Origin: Stieleria varia
Lineage (GTDB): Bacteria > Planctomycetota > Planctomycetia > Pirellulales > Pirellulaceae
DNA: 64,000 nt
NCBI RefSeq assembly: GCF_038443385.1
Contig: NZ_CP151726.1
Span: 5,642,001-5,706,000, forward strand
Direction of reading: 5' to 3'
The translations under genes and the position numbers were made by a program. This document shows, piece after piece, positions 9,157-17,584 of this stretch. How positions within the stretch are numbered: the first letter of the stretch is position 1; each line of letters opens with the position of its first letter. Below the pieces are notes generated by a model, which saw nothing but the letters and a program-made list of their open reading frames with translations, was not told where the DNA came from and searched no databases.

Positions 9157-11142
9157 TCAGTCGCGTTGCAGGGCCCAAGTGGGGCTGACGATGTGTTGCA
9201 GGTTCGACGTGAAGTCTTCGCCGATGAATGCAGCAACGGACAACCCCGAGAGAATTGGATCCTTTTTCAAGCTGTCTTTGGAAACGGTAAATCGAACAAG
9301 CTTTTCCGCTTTGCCAGATACAGCGACGACCTGACGTTCCAGTCGTATACCGCCCGTTTTGGCGTTTGGTTCACACTGTTTCAGCGTCACATGCATTTTC
9401 TGCTCGCCAAGCGCTTCGGGCAAGTTGATGGCGAACCGAATTTCCAACACATCACCGGGGGCAAATGGTTCTCCGTCCGTTACCGCAGTAATTGCAATCG
9501 CGTCACGCAGTTTTTTGGTTCCTGCGCGAGCGTTGGAAGACGCTGGGACGCTTTTTTTACCAGGCGTCTTTGATCTTTTCACCGCCGTTTGCTTCTTGGC
9601 GTCCTCCGCCGCCATGAATTCGTTTCGGAGCGAATCGTTATCGATGTCAGAGAGCACAGGGGCAACCGGATCGTCGATGCGTTTCAGCTCAGCAAGCAAT
9701 GTCTTTCTCAGCAGGATCAGCTCAGACTGATGGGACGGTGCGTCGATCAAGTTCTGTAAGCAATCCGGATCGCTGGCGACATCGTACAGTTCTTGCAGGA
9801 CGCGGTGATCAAACAGCTCCAATCGCGCCGCGATCTCAGGTTCCTTTGCCGCCCGCTTGACCATTTGGCGATACGTTGCGGTTCCCGTCGTTGCCGTCGC
9901 AAACTTCCGCTCGCCGTCACTCCAGGGGTTGTACAAGTAAAGGTATTTCTTTGTTTGGATACCGCGCATGGGGTGTCGATTTCGACCGGAGTTCTCGTTG
10001 TACTGCAGCACCACATGATCGCGTCCGTCCTGCGTTTCGCCCTTCAGCAAGGGAGCAAATGATCGACCATGCAACCTCTGTGGTGTGGGGTGGCTGGTCT
10101 GCATCACGTCCAACAAGGTCGGCAGGAAATCAATCGCGGATACCATGTGAACGTCGTCTGCGGTTCCCGCTTTCGTGACTCCGGGCCACCGCACCATCAA
10201 CGGCGTCCGCGTGCTGTGGTGGTAAAGCTGCGTTTTTGCGAATGGCAGTGGCATGCCGTGGTCGGAAAGAAACATGATGAACGTCCGGTCGAACTTGCCC
10301 GATTGTTCCAACGCCTGCATGACGCTGCGGAAAGCATCATCGGCGCGTCGCACACTGCTGTAATAGCTGGCTAGCTCGTCTTTGATCACGTCGTCGCTGG
10401 GCAGAAATCCCGGCACCGGCACTTCGTCTGCCGAAAAAACACGTGTGGGCACGTACGGATCGCTGGCTTGCTCGCCACGTTTGGTTGTGTTGTAAAACGG
10501 TTTGTGCGGATCCGAGATATTGACCATCAAGCAAAACGGTTTGCCCGCTTCCTCCGCCATGGCGATCGCATTGCGAGTGCTGGCGCCGTAGCTTGCTGGA
10601 TCCTTGATGTGGTACTGCCCTCCGTCAGGATTTTGGGTCACATCAGCGTCCCACGCGTAGGGAGTGTATGGAGTTGAGTGACTGACTTTGCCGCGGATCG
10701 CGGTGAAGTAGCCGGCGGACTTGGCCAAGTCGCACAGCACGGGGTAGTCGGGATTTCTGTTCTGCTGAAATCCTTCCACGCCATTGACGTTGCTGAACAA
10801 TCCTGACCACATCAGATTTCGACCCGGCATGCAATTGCCGACGTGCACATGTGCATGATTGAATCGCAACGCCGTCTTGGCAAAGGCATCAATCGATGGA
10901 GAGGTCTCCGGCAACGGACATCCAAACACTCCCAGCGAGTCGGCACTCATGTCGTCCACCGTGACGATCAAAACATTAAGGCGTTCAGGAACACCGCCGC
11001 TCGGCTTGGGCTCTTGAGCCTGTAAGGTTGCCGTCAGCCCGATTGCGGCCAAGAACAGCGCGATCGCGGACAAGGCATGGAAGCAAAGCCGGACAACGCG
11101 GGGCATTGGATGCCGGTGACTGCTGGGAGTAGAGGAAGGCAT
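9157..11142 (-). CDS. Exported sulfatase (iduronate-2-sulfatase-like), 661 aa
   Basis: A complete sulfatase. The signal peptide is the hydrophobic stretch at ~20-42, ending LQAQ. Metal-binding Asp63-Asp64 (TVDDMSADSLGVFG) and the formylglycine motif Cys104-x-Pro106-x-Arg108 (CMPGR) are intact, so activation by a formylglycine-generating enzyme is expected. SDHGMPLPFAKTQLYHHSTR and APLMVRWPG-like residues (TPLMVRWPG) complete the active site. A basic linker (~515-550, KKQTAVKRSKTPGKKS) leads to a C-terminal beta-rich domain (~555-661) that probably binds substrate or another protein. Substrate is likely a sulfated polysaccharide; the regiochemistry cannot be told. Met1 gives a long n-region; Met13 is an alternative start. 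Confidence 0.93.
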   Translation of the reverse strand: MPSSTPSSHRHPMPRVVRLCFHALSAIALFLAAIGLTATLQAQEPKPSGGVPERLNVLIVTVDDMSADSLGVFGCPLPETSPSIDAFAKTALRFNHAHVHVGNCMPGRNLMWSGLFSNVNGVEGFQQNRNPDYPVLCDLAKSAGYFTAIRGKVSHSTPYTPYAWDADVTQNPDGGQYHIKDPASYGASTRNAIAMAEEAGKPFCLMVNISDPHKPFYNTTKRGEQASDPYVPTRVFSADEVPVPGFLPSDDVIKDELASYYSSVRRADDAFRSVMQALEQSGKFDRTFIMFLSDHGMPLPFAKTQLYHHSTRTPLMVRWPGVTKAGTADDVHMVSAIDFLPTLLDVMQTSHPTPQRLHGRSFAPLLKGETQDGRDHVVLQYNENSGRNRHPMRGIQTKKYLYLYNPWSDGERKFATATTGTATYRQMVKRAAKEPEIAARLELFDHRVLQELYDVASDPDCLQNLIDAPSHQSELILLRKTLLAELKRIDDPVAPVLSDIDNDSLRNEFMAAEDAKKQTAVKRSKTPGKKSVPASSNARAGTKKLRDAIAITAVTDGEPFAPGDVLEIRFAINLPEALGEQKMHVTLKQCEPNAKTGGIRLERQVVAVSGKAEKLVRFTVSKDSLKKDPILSGLSVAAFIGEDFTSNLQHIVSPTWALQRD

Positions 11143-11304
11143 TTTGTCCGTGTGGTGTTGAATGGAGGGCGGCCGAGACGAAGCGACGGGGCCATCAATA
11201 TAGCTTGACTGCGACAGAATTCCCTCCTTACGACGGCGACATTCCCACGGAAGCCCGAACCGAATGCTGGCACCCGCGTTTTTCCGCTGATAACGCCGGA
11301 ACCG

Positions 11305-11919
11305 TCAAAAATTGCGGTTGGAAAACCAGCTCGGTTTGGCGAGCGTCAGATAGGCCACCGCGACGCCAGCGGCCAATCCGCAAAAATGCCCTTCCCAGGA
11401 CACAGCCCCACCGGCACCCGGAATCAGCCCCCAAAGCACAGTGCCTCCGAACATCAGGCCGACCAGCAACGCGACACCGATGGCAACCAGACGCCGCTCC
11501 AAGAATCCGGACACGATGAGCAATCCGATCAGGCCAAACGCCAGCCCGCTGGCTCCGACATGAACGTAGTTTCGGCCGATCACCCACAGCAGAATGCCGC
11601 CCAGCAAGACGATCAGGCAAACGCTCAGCCACGGCTTTGCTCTCGAACCGGCAAGTAGTCCGAGCAAGATTGCCAGTGAAATGGTGTTTCCAAAGAGATG
11701 GCTGATTCCTCCATGCAACAGCGGCATCAACACAATGCCCGGCAGTCCCGACAGCGTTCGCGGACGCAAACCCCATGAGCTCAGATCGTAGGGGATGAGC
11801 AAGTCCACGAAATAGACAAGCCACATCACTAGCAGAAACACACCGATCCAATAGAACTGTTTTTGCATGACGCGATGGAGATCCGCTGGAAACAAGAACC
11901 ACACGGAACCGCAATGCAT
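11305..11919 (-). CDS. Rhomboid-family intramembrane serine protease, 204 aa
   Basis: Six transmembrane helices with the rhomboid signature: HGGISHLFGN (residues 69-78; oxyanion-side His and Asn78), catalytic Ser124 in HVGASGLAFG, and catalytic His178 in SWEGHFCGLAAG. All active-site residues are present. It should cleave helices of single-pass membrane proteins within the inner membrane. The start at 11919 is the longest frame; Met18 (nt 11868, MQKQFYW) is a plausible alternative because the fold begins there. It diverges from the patatin gene, with 111 nt of shared upstream region holding a 12-bp direct repeat. Confidence 0.88.
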   Translation of the reverse strand: MHCGSVWFLFPADLHRVMQKQFYWIGVFLLVMWLVYFVDLLIPYDLSSWGLRPRTLSGLPGIVLMPLLHGGISHLFGNTISLAILLGLLAGSRAKPWLSVCLIVLLGGILLWVIGRNYVHVGASGLAFGLIGLLIVSGFLERRLVAIGVALLVGLMFGGTVLWGLIPGAGGAVSWEGHFCGLAAGVAVAYLTLAKPSWFSNRNF

Positions 11920-11954
11920 GCGTGAACGTCCGGCTTAGAAATCTCAGCTCGCAT

Positions 11955-11994
11955 TGTACACTTTGTTGTGCGTCATTTGTTATGTACGCTTTGT
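11955..11994. promoter_or_regulatory. 12-bp direct repeat in the rhomboid/patatin divergent promoter region
   Basis: TGTACACTTTGT at 11955-11966 and TGTACGCTTTGT at 11983-11994 differ at one base and are 28 bp apart, close to an integral number of helical turns (~2.7). Their position between two divergent start codons makes them candidate operator sites, but no regulator is identified. Confidence 0.35.
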
Positions 11995-12030
11995 CGGCAT
12001 TGATCAAATACCCGTTGCTAAGGTGCAGGC

Positions 12031-13848
12031 ATGAGGATGGATGAATCTGTAACCCGGTCACTGTTGATGGGACTGGCCGGCGAAGGGCTGGAGGAGGTGC
12101 TTTCCTCGTTCGCGCCACGCAGCTTTGAGGCGGGTGACACGATCGTGGCGGTGGGCGAGGTGGGCGACGAACTGTTCTTGATCACGGCCGGCAAAGTCCG
12201 CGTATGGAGCGGTGAAGGACCCGCGGTTTCCGAACGGACGCTGAGCATTCTGGGCCCCGGTGACCATTTCGGTGAAGCCGCCGCATTGGGCGGTGGTCGC
12301 CGCACCGCAACCGTGACGGCGGTTTCCTACGTCGAAACGCTGGTTCTGAGCGGCCCCCAATATCGCCGGTTGCTGAAACAGTACCCACAACTGTTGGAGA
12401 ACGTTAGCCGCTCGCTCACCCGCCGACTGACCCAAATGAACGCCGCGTCGCGGTCGCCGGACAAGTCCAAACGCAAGGTCCATTCGCTCGCGATCATCGT
12501 CGACCATCCGGCCGGATGGTCGTTGGCACAATCGATGCTTGGCACGCTTAGAAAGAATGACCAAGTGATCCAGCCGATTCTGGTCACGGACACTCCACCG
12601 CCGGTTTCGGCACGGGAGATGGATCCTGACATGTTGGAAGTCAACGAGTCGGATTTGGCAATCACGATTGCCGGTCGCAGTCGTGGCGATTGCTTTGCCG
12701 TCGCGATCGCACACGGTCCCGTTGCGTCAGCGGCGGCCACCAAGCAGTGTGATCGTGTGATCGTTGCGATGGATGCCCAAAAAGGGCTTGCCAGTTTTGG
12801 CGGCGAAATCATTCGAGGCATTCCCGCTCACCGCCGGCCCATCGCGGCAATGTTGTATCCAGCCGACATCAATTCCCGGCCCAAGATGGACGACGACTCC
12901 GTGCATATGGTGCGTTGCAAGATCACGGATGTGCCAGGCGGGCAAATGCACCAAGCTCACATCGCAGCCGAATCCATCGTACGTCTACGTCGATCACTCA
13001 ACGGCGTCCGTGTCGGACTGGCGCTCGGTGGCGGTGGGGCACGCGGAATCGCGCACGTGGGGGTGCTGGAAGTTCTGCAGCGTGAGAACATCGTGTTTGA
13101 TTCCATCGCCGGAACCAGTGCCGGATCCATCGTCGCGGCAGCCATCAGTTCGGGATACGCGGCCGATGAAGTCGGCCAGTTCTTTCGCGATGAAATGATC
13201 CCACCAAAATTCTTTGCCAAGTCGGGGGCTCTACGAAGAGCTTGGTTGGTGCACAGTTTTCGCGGCAGTCGTTTTGAAACAAAACTGCGTCGCTACATGA
13301 AGACCCTTGATTTCGCGCAAGTCGATTTGCCGCTATCAATCACTACTCTGGATTTGATCAGTGGAAATCAAATGATTCGACGTAGCGGTGACGTCGTCAA
13401 CGCCGTTTTGCAAAGCATCAATCACCCTGTTTTCGGACGCCCGATCTTGGCCGAAGGTCAGATGCTGGTGGACGGGGGTGTTTTGATGAACGTCCCCGCA
13501 TCCGTCCTGCGAGCTGAAGGTTGCGATTATGTGATCTCCGTCGACGTCGGTTCGACGTTGTCGACCGACTACGCCAGAGACAAAAACGGCAACCCGCGTC
13601 GCCCGAGTTACATTTCGACGCTGCTGCGTACCATGGACATCAGTCGCAGACATTCCAGTGCCTTGCACAGTGAAGAAAGTGATTTGATCATCACGCCTGA
13701 GACACAAGCCTTCAAGATCGAGGACTTCCACGCCGTTGACCCCTTGATCGACGCCGGTCGCGAGGTCGGCGAGCGGATGAAAGCCGACGTCAAACGCTTG
13801 ATCGACAATTTGCGAACCGATCTGCTTGGCCAAAACACGAATGCGTGA
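12031..13848 (+). CDS. Patatin-like phospholipase with N-terminal cyclic-nucleotide-binding domain, 605 aa
   Basis: Residues ~15-130 form a CRP/cNMP-binding-type beta-roll (FEAGDTIVAVGEVGDELFLI, LGPGDHFGEAA). A middle region (~150-300) resembles the nucleotide-binding-like segment of NTE-type proteins. The patatin domain runs from ~325 to 530: oxyanion hole GGGGARG (333-339), nucleophile Ser363 in GTSAG and catalytic Asp481 in VDGGVLMNVP. This is the domain order of bacterial NTE/YchK-like lipid hydrolases, which release fatty acids from membrane phospholipids. The dyad is intact, so activity is expected. Whether a cyclic nucleotide really binds is not certain. No signal peptide; probably cytoplasmic, membrane-associated. 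Divergent from the rhomboid gene. Confidence 0.9.
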   Translation: MRMDESVTRSLLMGLAGEGLEEVLSSFAPRSFEAGDTIVAVGEVGDELFLITAGKVRVWSGEGPAVSERTLSILGPGDHFGEAAALGGGRRTATVTAVSYVETLVLSGPQYRRLLKQYPQLLENVSRSLTRRLTQMNAASRSPDKSKRKVHSLAIIVDHPAGWSLAQSMLGTLRKNDQVIQPILVTDTPPPVSAREMDPDMLEVNESDLAITIAGRSRGDCFAVAIAHGPVASAAATKQCDRVIVAMDAQKGLASFGGEIIRGIPAHRRPIAAMLYPADINSRPKMDDDSVHMVRCKITDVPGGQMHQAHIAAESIVRLRRSLNGVRVGLALGGGGARGIAHVGVLEVLQRENIVFDSIAGTSAGSIVAAAISSGYAADEVGQFFRDEMIPPKFFAKSGALRRAWLVHSFRGSRFETKLRRYMKTLDFAQVDLPLSITTLDLISGNQMIRRSGDVVNAVLQSINHPVFGRPILAEGQMLVDGGVLMNVPASVLRAEGCDYVISVDVGSTLSTDYARDKNGNPRRPSYISTLLRTMDISRRHSSALHSEESDLIITPETQAFKIEDFHAVDPLIDAGREVGERMKADVKRLIDNLRTDLLGQNTNA

Positions 13849-13852
13849 ACTG

Positions 13853-13965
13853 TACGTCGTTTGACCCGTAGCCGAAGGCGTAGGTGAGCAGAACGGATGA
13901 TGTTGGTTCGAACCCATGGTATCGCCGCCGAAGCCTTCGGCTGCGGGTCACGCAAGCAGGCACAT
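13853..13965. repeat. Dispersed intergenic repeat (GTAGCCGAAGGCG type)
   Basis: Between the convergent patatin and UxaE-like genes lie a 'tttgacccgtagccgaaggcg' half and its near-inverse 'gccttcggctgcgggtca', forming an imperfect palindrome of about 105 bp. Related sequence occurs around 37187-37315, 45399-45557 and 52065-52172. Confidence 0.6.
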
Positions 13966-13973
13966 GCCGCTGC

Positions 13974-15242
13974 TCACATGCCGCTGCGTAACGCGTCCAG
14001 GTGGCGGCCGAAGTGATCATCGAGCACTTCGATGTACGTCTCCGGATGGGATTTCAAACAATCGTGCACGATCTTGCCAAACTTTGCATCGGTCAAAACG
14101 CTGCCGAACGTGCAGTGCAGGATTTGACGCCCCGGTTTGGTGAACCCTTTGCCCACAGGAACGTCTTTCCACATCTCCAGGTATTCGCTTTCCAGCGTCT
14201 CATCATCAGCCTCTGACGTCTCGGGTGCATCGGCCAATGTTGCTGAAACGTGATACGTCGCCTTGTCGATTTCGTATCGACCACGAGAAAAATCGACGAT
14301 CTCTCGAAAGCTCTTGGGATCGTGTCGCGCCACCACTCGCAAGGCTTCCAGGTAACTGGTCCCCGCCGTTTTGACGTGGAACTTACCCTTGGTCGCACGA
14401 GCCAGCGACGCGTACATGGAAACCTTGTCACTGCCCGAGTGCAAGCTCAACTTGTACGGCCCGAGCGTTTCTGCGATCGCGGCGTGGTCAGCCAACGAAG
14501 TTTCCAACGCGGCGAGGTCGCCTTTGAAATCCACTCCTTTTTCAAAGTCACCGATGAAGCGAGGTGCCAGACTGACGAGCTTCATGCCGCCCTTGAGGCA
14601 CTGGTCGGCGATGATGAAGTGTTCTGCCAAGGTGGTCGGTTGGTCGGTTTCGTCGACAGACAGTTCGATTTCATAGTCGTTGCCCGCCTTCTCGTTGACG
14701 GTGCGAATGTAGTCTCCCAAACGCAACGCACGGGAAATCGCCTTGCCGTACTTCACGGCAGCACGCATACAGGCGGCTTCGTCCAATTCGATCACGGATC
14801 CGGTCGAAAGCTTGATCGTGGAACCAAGATACTGGTCGTACCACGGCGCGTCGTCGCGTCCCTCCGAAAACTTGGCCTTCAGGGTAGCTTCGTCGTAGTC
14901 GTCCGCTTGTTGATCCACGTCGTCCGACGGATCGATGGTAAAGAACGTGAATCCGGCAGCGGCGGTGATGTCGACGTCCTGATTGACCTTCAGGTGATCC
15001 GCATCGGCACCGATCACATCGGTCCATCCCGCATCTGCCGCCGCGTTCATGGCATCGGACATCACGCCTGCGGGTGTCCGCTGTGTCCGCGTCATTTCAC
15101 GAATCGACTGCTGCGGAAAAATCGCTGCCATGCCCGCGCCGCAGCGCTTCATGGCGGCAACGTGCCCGGGAGTCGCCAGTCCGGTTCGGTCTCCAAATCC
15201 GAAACTCGGAGTCATCCCGAGCGTACTGCATTTCTGTGTCAT
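13974..15242 (-). CDS. Tagaturonate epimerase (UxaE) family protein, 422 aa
   Basis: The N-terminal SFGFGDRTGLATPGHVAAM and later LSLHSGSDKVSMY and FHVKTAGTSYLEALR match what I recall of the UxaE family, which interconverts D-tagaturonate and D-fructuronate in hexuronate breakdown. Length (422 aa) fits. It is the third gene of a minus-strand group after the lactonase-type amidohydrolase and the Zn-dehydrogenase; a 79-nt gap holding a small hairpin separates it from the dehydrogenase. Context points to catabolism of a sugar acid derived from algal polysaccharide, but it may act on an analogue other than tagaturonate. Cytoplasmic, no signal peptide. Confidence 0.75.
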   Translation of the reverse strand: MTQKCSTLGMTPSFGFGDRTGLATPGHVAAMKRCGAGMAAIFPQQSIREMTRTQRTPAGVMSDAMNAAADAGWTDVIGADADHLKVNQDVDITAAAGFTFFTIDPSDDVDQQADDYDEATLKAKFSEGRDDAPWYDQYLGSTIKLSTGSVIELDEAACMRAAVKYGKAISRALRLGDYIRTVNEKAGNDYEIELSVDETDQPTTLAEHFIIADQCLKGGMKLVSLAPRFIGDFEKGVDFKGDLAALETSLADHAAIAETLGPYKLSLHSGSDKVSMYASLARATKGKFHVKTAGTSYLEALRVVARHDPKSFREIVDFSRGRYEIDKATYHVSATLADAPETSEADDETLESEYLEMWKDVPVGKGFTKPGRQILHCTFGSVLTDAKFGKIVHDCLKSHPETYIEVLDDHFGRHLDALRSGM

Positions 15243-15285
15243 CTGTTGGTCGCCTCTATGGAAACGATGTTATCATTTGTGGGGA

Positions 15286-15312
15286 ATGTCAGTCTAGAAA
15301 GACTGACGTACG
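15286..15312. repeat. Copy 1 of a dispersed mini-hairpin (GTCAGTCT / AGACTGAC)
   Basis: An 8-bp perfect stem GTCAGTCT/AGACTGAC around the loop AGAA, followed by GTACG. Related copies lie at 37320-37345, 45451-45477 and, inverted, at 52036-52062. It separates the UxaE-like gene from the upstream dehydrogenase gene. Confidence 0.7.
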
Positions 15313-15321
15313 GCCAGAGTC

Positions 15322-16347
15322 TCATGCGACGTCAATGATCGCTTTGATCACGCCGGTTTCTGGTTTGGTGAACGATTCAAAATCATTCACAACACTGTCA
15401 AATCCGGTGCGGTGCGTGATCCACGGATCGGTGTTGATGGTTCCTTGTTCGATCAACTGAATGATTCGAGTGAAGTCCGGCGGCAACGCATTTCGCGACG
15501 CTAAGATGCTGGCTTCTGGTTTGTGCATTGTCGGATGCGTGAACGACAATTCCTCCGTGGTGATGCCGACGTAGACCAGTGTCCCCGTGGGTGCCAGATA
15601 ACGCAGCGCGCCAGACATCGAATGCTTGTTGCCCGTGGCGTCAATGATGACTTGGTACATGTCGCCGCCCGTGCATTTTTGCATCCTTTCGATCTCGCTG
15701 CCGTCACCCGAGAACAGCACCGTGTTCTTCACGCCGTAGTTATCGGTGACGAATCGCAAGCGATCGGGATTCATGTCCATCACGCTCAACACTGCCCCAG
15801 TCAACTTCGCGAACTCCAACGTCGCCAAGCCGATCGGTCCGGCACCGATGATCAAGGCATGGTCGCCAGGACGCGGGTTTCCACGATCATTGGCGTGGCA
15901 GCCAATGGCCAGTGTTTCGACCAACGCCAACTGGTCAAAATTCAGCTTCTCTGATCGATGCAGTTTGTCGGCGCGGATCAAGAACGATTCACACAAACCG
16001 CCATCCATCATCACTCCGATGACCTTGAGGTTTTGACAGCAGTTCGTTGCACCTCGACGGCAAGGGTAGCAATGTCCACAATTCATGTAAGGCTCGACGC
16101 TGCAGCGATCGCCGACAGCGACGCTGGTGACACCGTCGCCGACCGCCAAGACCTCCACACCCAGCTCGTGCCCTGGAATGCGTGGAAAGTCAAAGAACGG
16201 AAACTTTCCGAGGTAACAACTGATGTCGGTTCCGCACACACCCATGCGATGTGTTTTTACCAGCACCTGCCCGGACCCGGGCGGACCGGGCTCATCAATC
16301 TCAATCGGTTTCAGCGTCTTGAGTTCGCTGATTTGAATCGCTTTCAT
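15322..16347 (-). CDS. Zinc-dependent alcohol/polyol dehydrogenase (MDR superfamily), 341 aa
   Basis: Medium-chain dehydrogenase. Catalytic zinc ligands are visible as Cys38 (GVCGTD), His60-Glu61 (GHE) and Glu144. Structural zinc ligands are Cys90, Cys93, Cys96 and Cys104 (CGHCYPC). The Rossmann motif GAGPIG spans 168-173, and Asp195 (MDMNPDR) after the second strand suggests NAD preference. Such enzymes oxidise a secondary alcohol of a sugar or sugar acid. Its start overlaps the amidohydrolase stop by 4 nt (ATGA), so the two are translationally coupled. Together with the lactonase this fits an oxidative route of the fuconate/rhamnonate type, though the substrate is not determined by sequence. 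Confidence 0.85.
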   Translation of the reverse strand: MKAIQISELKTLKPIEIDEPGPPGSGQVLVKTHRMGVCGTDISCYLGKFPFFDFPRIPGHELGVEVLAVGDGVTSVAVGDRCSVEPYMNCGHCYPCRRGATNCCQNLKVIGVMMDGGLCESFLIRADKLHRSEKLNFDQLALVETLAIGCHANDRGNPRPGDHALIIGAGPIGLATLEFAKLTGAVLSVMDMNPDRLRFVTDNYGVKNTVLFSGDGSEIERMQKCTGGDMYQVIIDATGNKHSMSGALRYLAPTGTLVYVGITTEELSFTHPTMHKPEASILASRNALPPDFTRIIQLIEQGTINTDPWITHRTGFDSVVNDFESFTKPETGVIKAIIDVA

Positions 16348-17201
16348 ACTTCTCTCGTGGGTTCACTTGTCTGCAATCCATAGACCCGGATCGCGTTGTT
16401 CGAAAAAAAGTCTGCTTGTTCGTGCTCAGAAAGCTCAGAGACTAGCTCGTGGACGGTGTCGGTCCATCGCTTGTGGCCGGATTTGAGCAAACATACCGGC
16501 CAGTCGCTGCCGAACATCAGACGCGATGGACCAAACGCGTCCAAGGCGACATCCCAGTAAGGACGAATCGTTTCCATGCTCCACTGTTCATCACGCACCT
16601 CCGTGACCACGCCCGAGAATTTGCATGTCAGGTTGGGACGTTTCGCGATCTCTCGAAAGCTCTGTTCCCAACGATCGTCGAACTGAAAGGGATCGATCGT
16701 CGGTTTTGCGATGTGATCCAACACCGCGTTGAGGTCCGGGTGCGCGTCAAGAAACTCGATCGATGCGGGCAACTGTTTGGCAAAGATCAAGATGTCGTAG
16801 ACGAGTCCTCGCTCGGCAAGCAAGCCGACACCACGATTGAACTCAGCGTCCAAGATGAAACGGTCATCAGGTTCGTCTTGGACCACATGGCGGACTCCTT
16901 TGAGCAAAGGATCGGCAAGGTATTGATCCAAAAGTGCGGCAATGTCGGCGTCTGCCAACGGAAACCAGCCCACGACGCCATTGACCAACGGGTTGCTGTT
17001 GGCAAACTCCAGCAGCGAGTTTGTCTCTGCAAGACTTTGGCGGGCTTGAACCGACACAAAACCGGTCACTCCGCTTTCGGCAGCGACTTGCGTTAGCTCA
17101 TCAGCCCAGAAATCATGTCGGAGTACCGACATGTCGTCATTGATCCATGGATACTGGTCCTCGGAATACCGCCACAAATGATGATGGGAGTCGATCAGCA
17201 T
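16344..17201 (-). CDS. Amidohydrolase-family lactonase (COG3618 type), 285 aa
   Basis: TIM-barrel hydrolase with the N-terminal metal motif His6-x-His8 (IDSHHHLW), the strand GVVGWFPLAD, the DHIAKPT motif (His of the fifth strand, residues ~167-173) and the C-terminal metal-binding Asp in MFGSDWPV. This is the pattern of L-fuconolactonase / L-rhamnono-lactonase-like enzymes, which open aldonolactones to sugar acids. It is the first gene of the operon and overlaps the dehydrogenase by 4 nt. The following region contains the epimerase, so the three probably act in succession on one sugar. Cytoplasmic. Confidence 0.8.
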   Translation of the reverse strand: MLIDSHHHLWRYSEDQYPWINDDMSVLRHDFWADELTQVAAESGVTGFVSVQARQSLAETNSLLEFANSNPLVNGVVGWFPLADADIAALLDQYLADPLLKGVRHVVQDEPDDRFILDAEFNRGVGLLAERGLVYDILIFAKQLPASIEFLDAHPDLNAVLDHIAKPTIDPFQFDDRWEQSFREIAKRPNLTCKFSGVVTEVRDEQWSMETIRPYWDVALDAFGPSRLMFGSDWPVCLLKSGHKRWTDTVHELVSELSEHEQADFFSNNAIRVYGLQTSEPTREV

Positions 17202-17584
17202 GTTCGCTATGAAATGAAGAGAGGGCGTGGTGAATCAACCGCAACAACTTAGCAAATTTCAGAACATTCCGGCAGCGTTGCCCACAACGCTTCGCCGAAT
17301 TGGCTGCCGTCATTGGGGCACATCGGACCCATTTTGTGCTGGAATAACTGGCACGCCGGTCGCATATGGACCTAGCGAAACAAACGTCACTACCGACAAA
17401 CCCGCAAGCTTTTATGCTTGCCTGAAGCCGCAGTGGTGTCAGGGACGATGACCCAACTACGTTCGCGTGTTATCCCCGATCCTTATCGCGTACGAAACGC
17501 CTCCAAGCGTCGCCGGTCCCCCCATCCCCGCGCCGACGACTGCGTTTTGATCGCCTAACCGCACTAGCGAGTCTCGAGATTTCC
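17202..17584. other. Intergenic region between divergent lactonase and sigma-factor genes
   Basis: About 380 bp with no convincing gene. It must contain both divergent promoters. I saw no clear -35/-10 pair, repeat or terminator. Confidence 0.5.

Noticed and set aside
11228..12118. 296-aa open frame overlapping the rhomboid gene
   Set aside because: It is a different frame of the rhomboid region; the rhomboid frame has the catalytic motifs.
14250..15338. 362-aa open frame opposite the UxaE-like gene
   Set aside because: Arg/Val/His-rich antisense shadow; the UxaE-like frame has clear family motifs.
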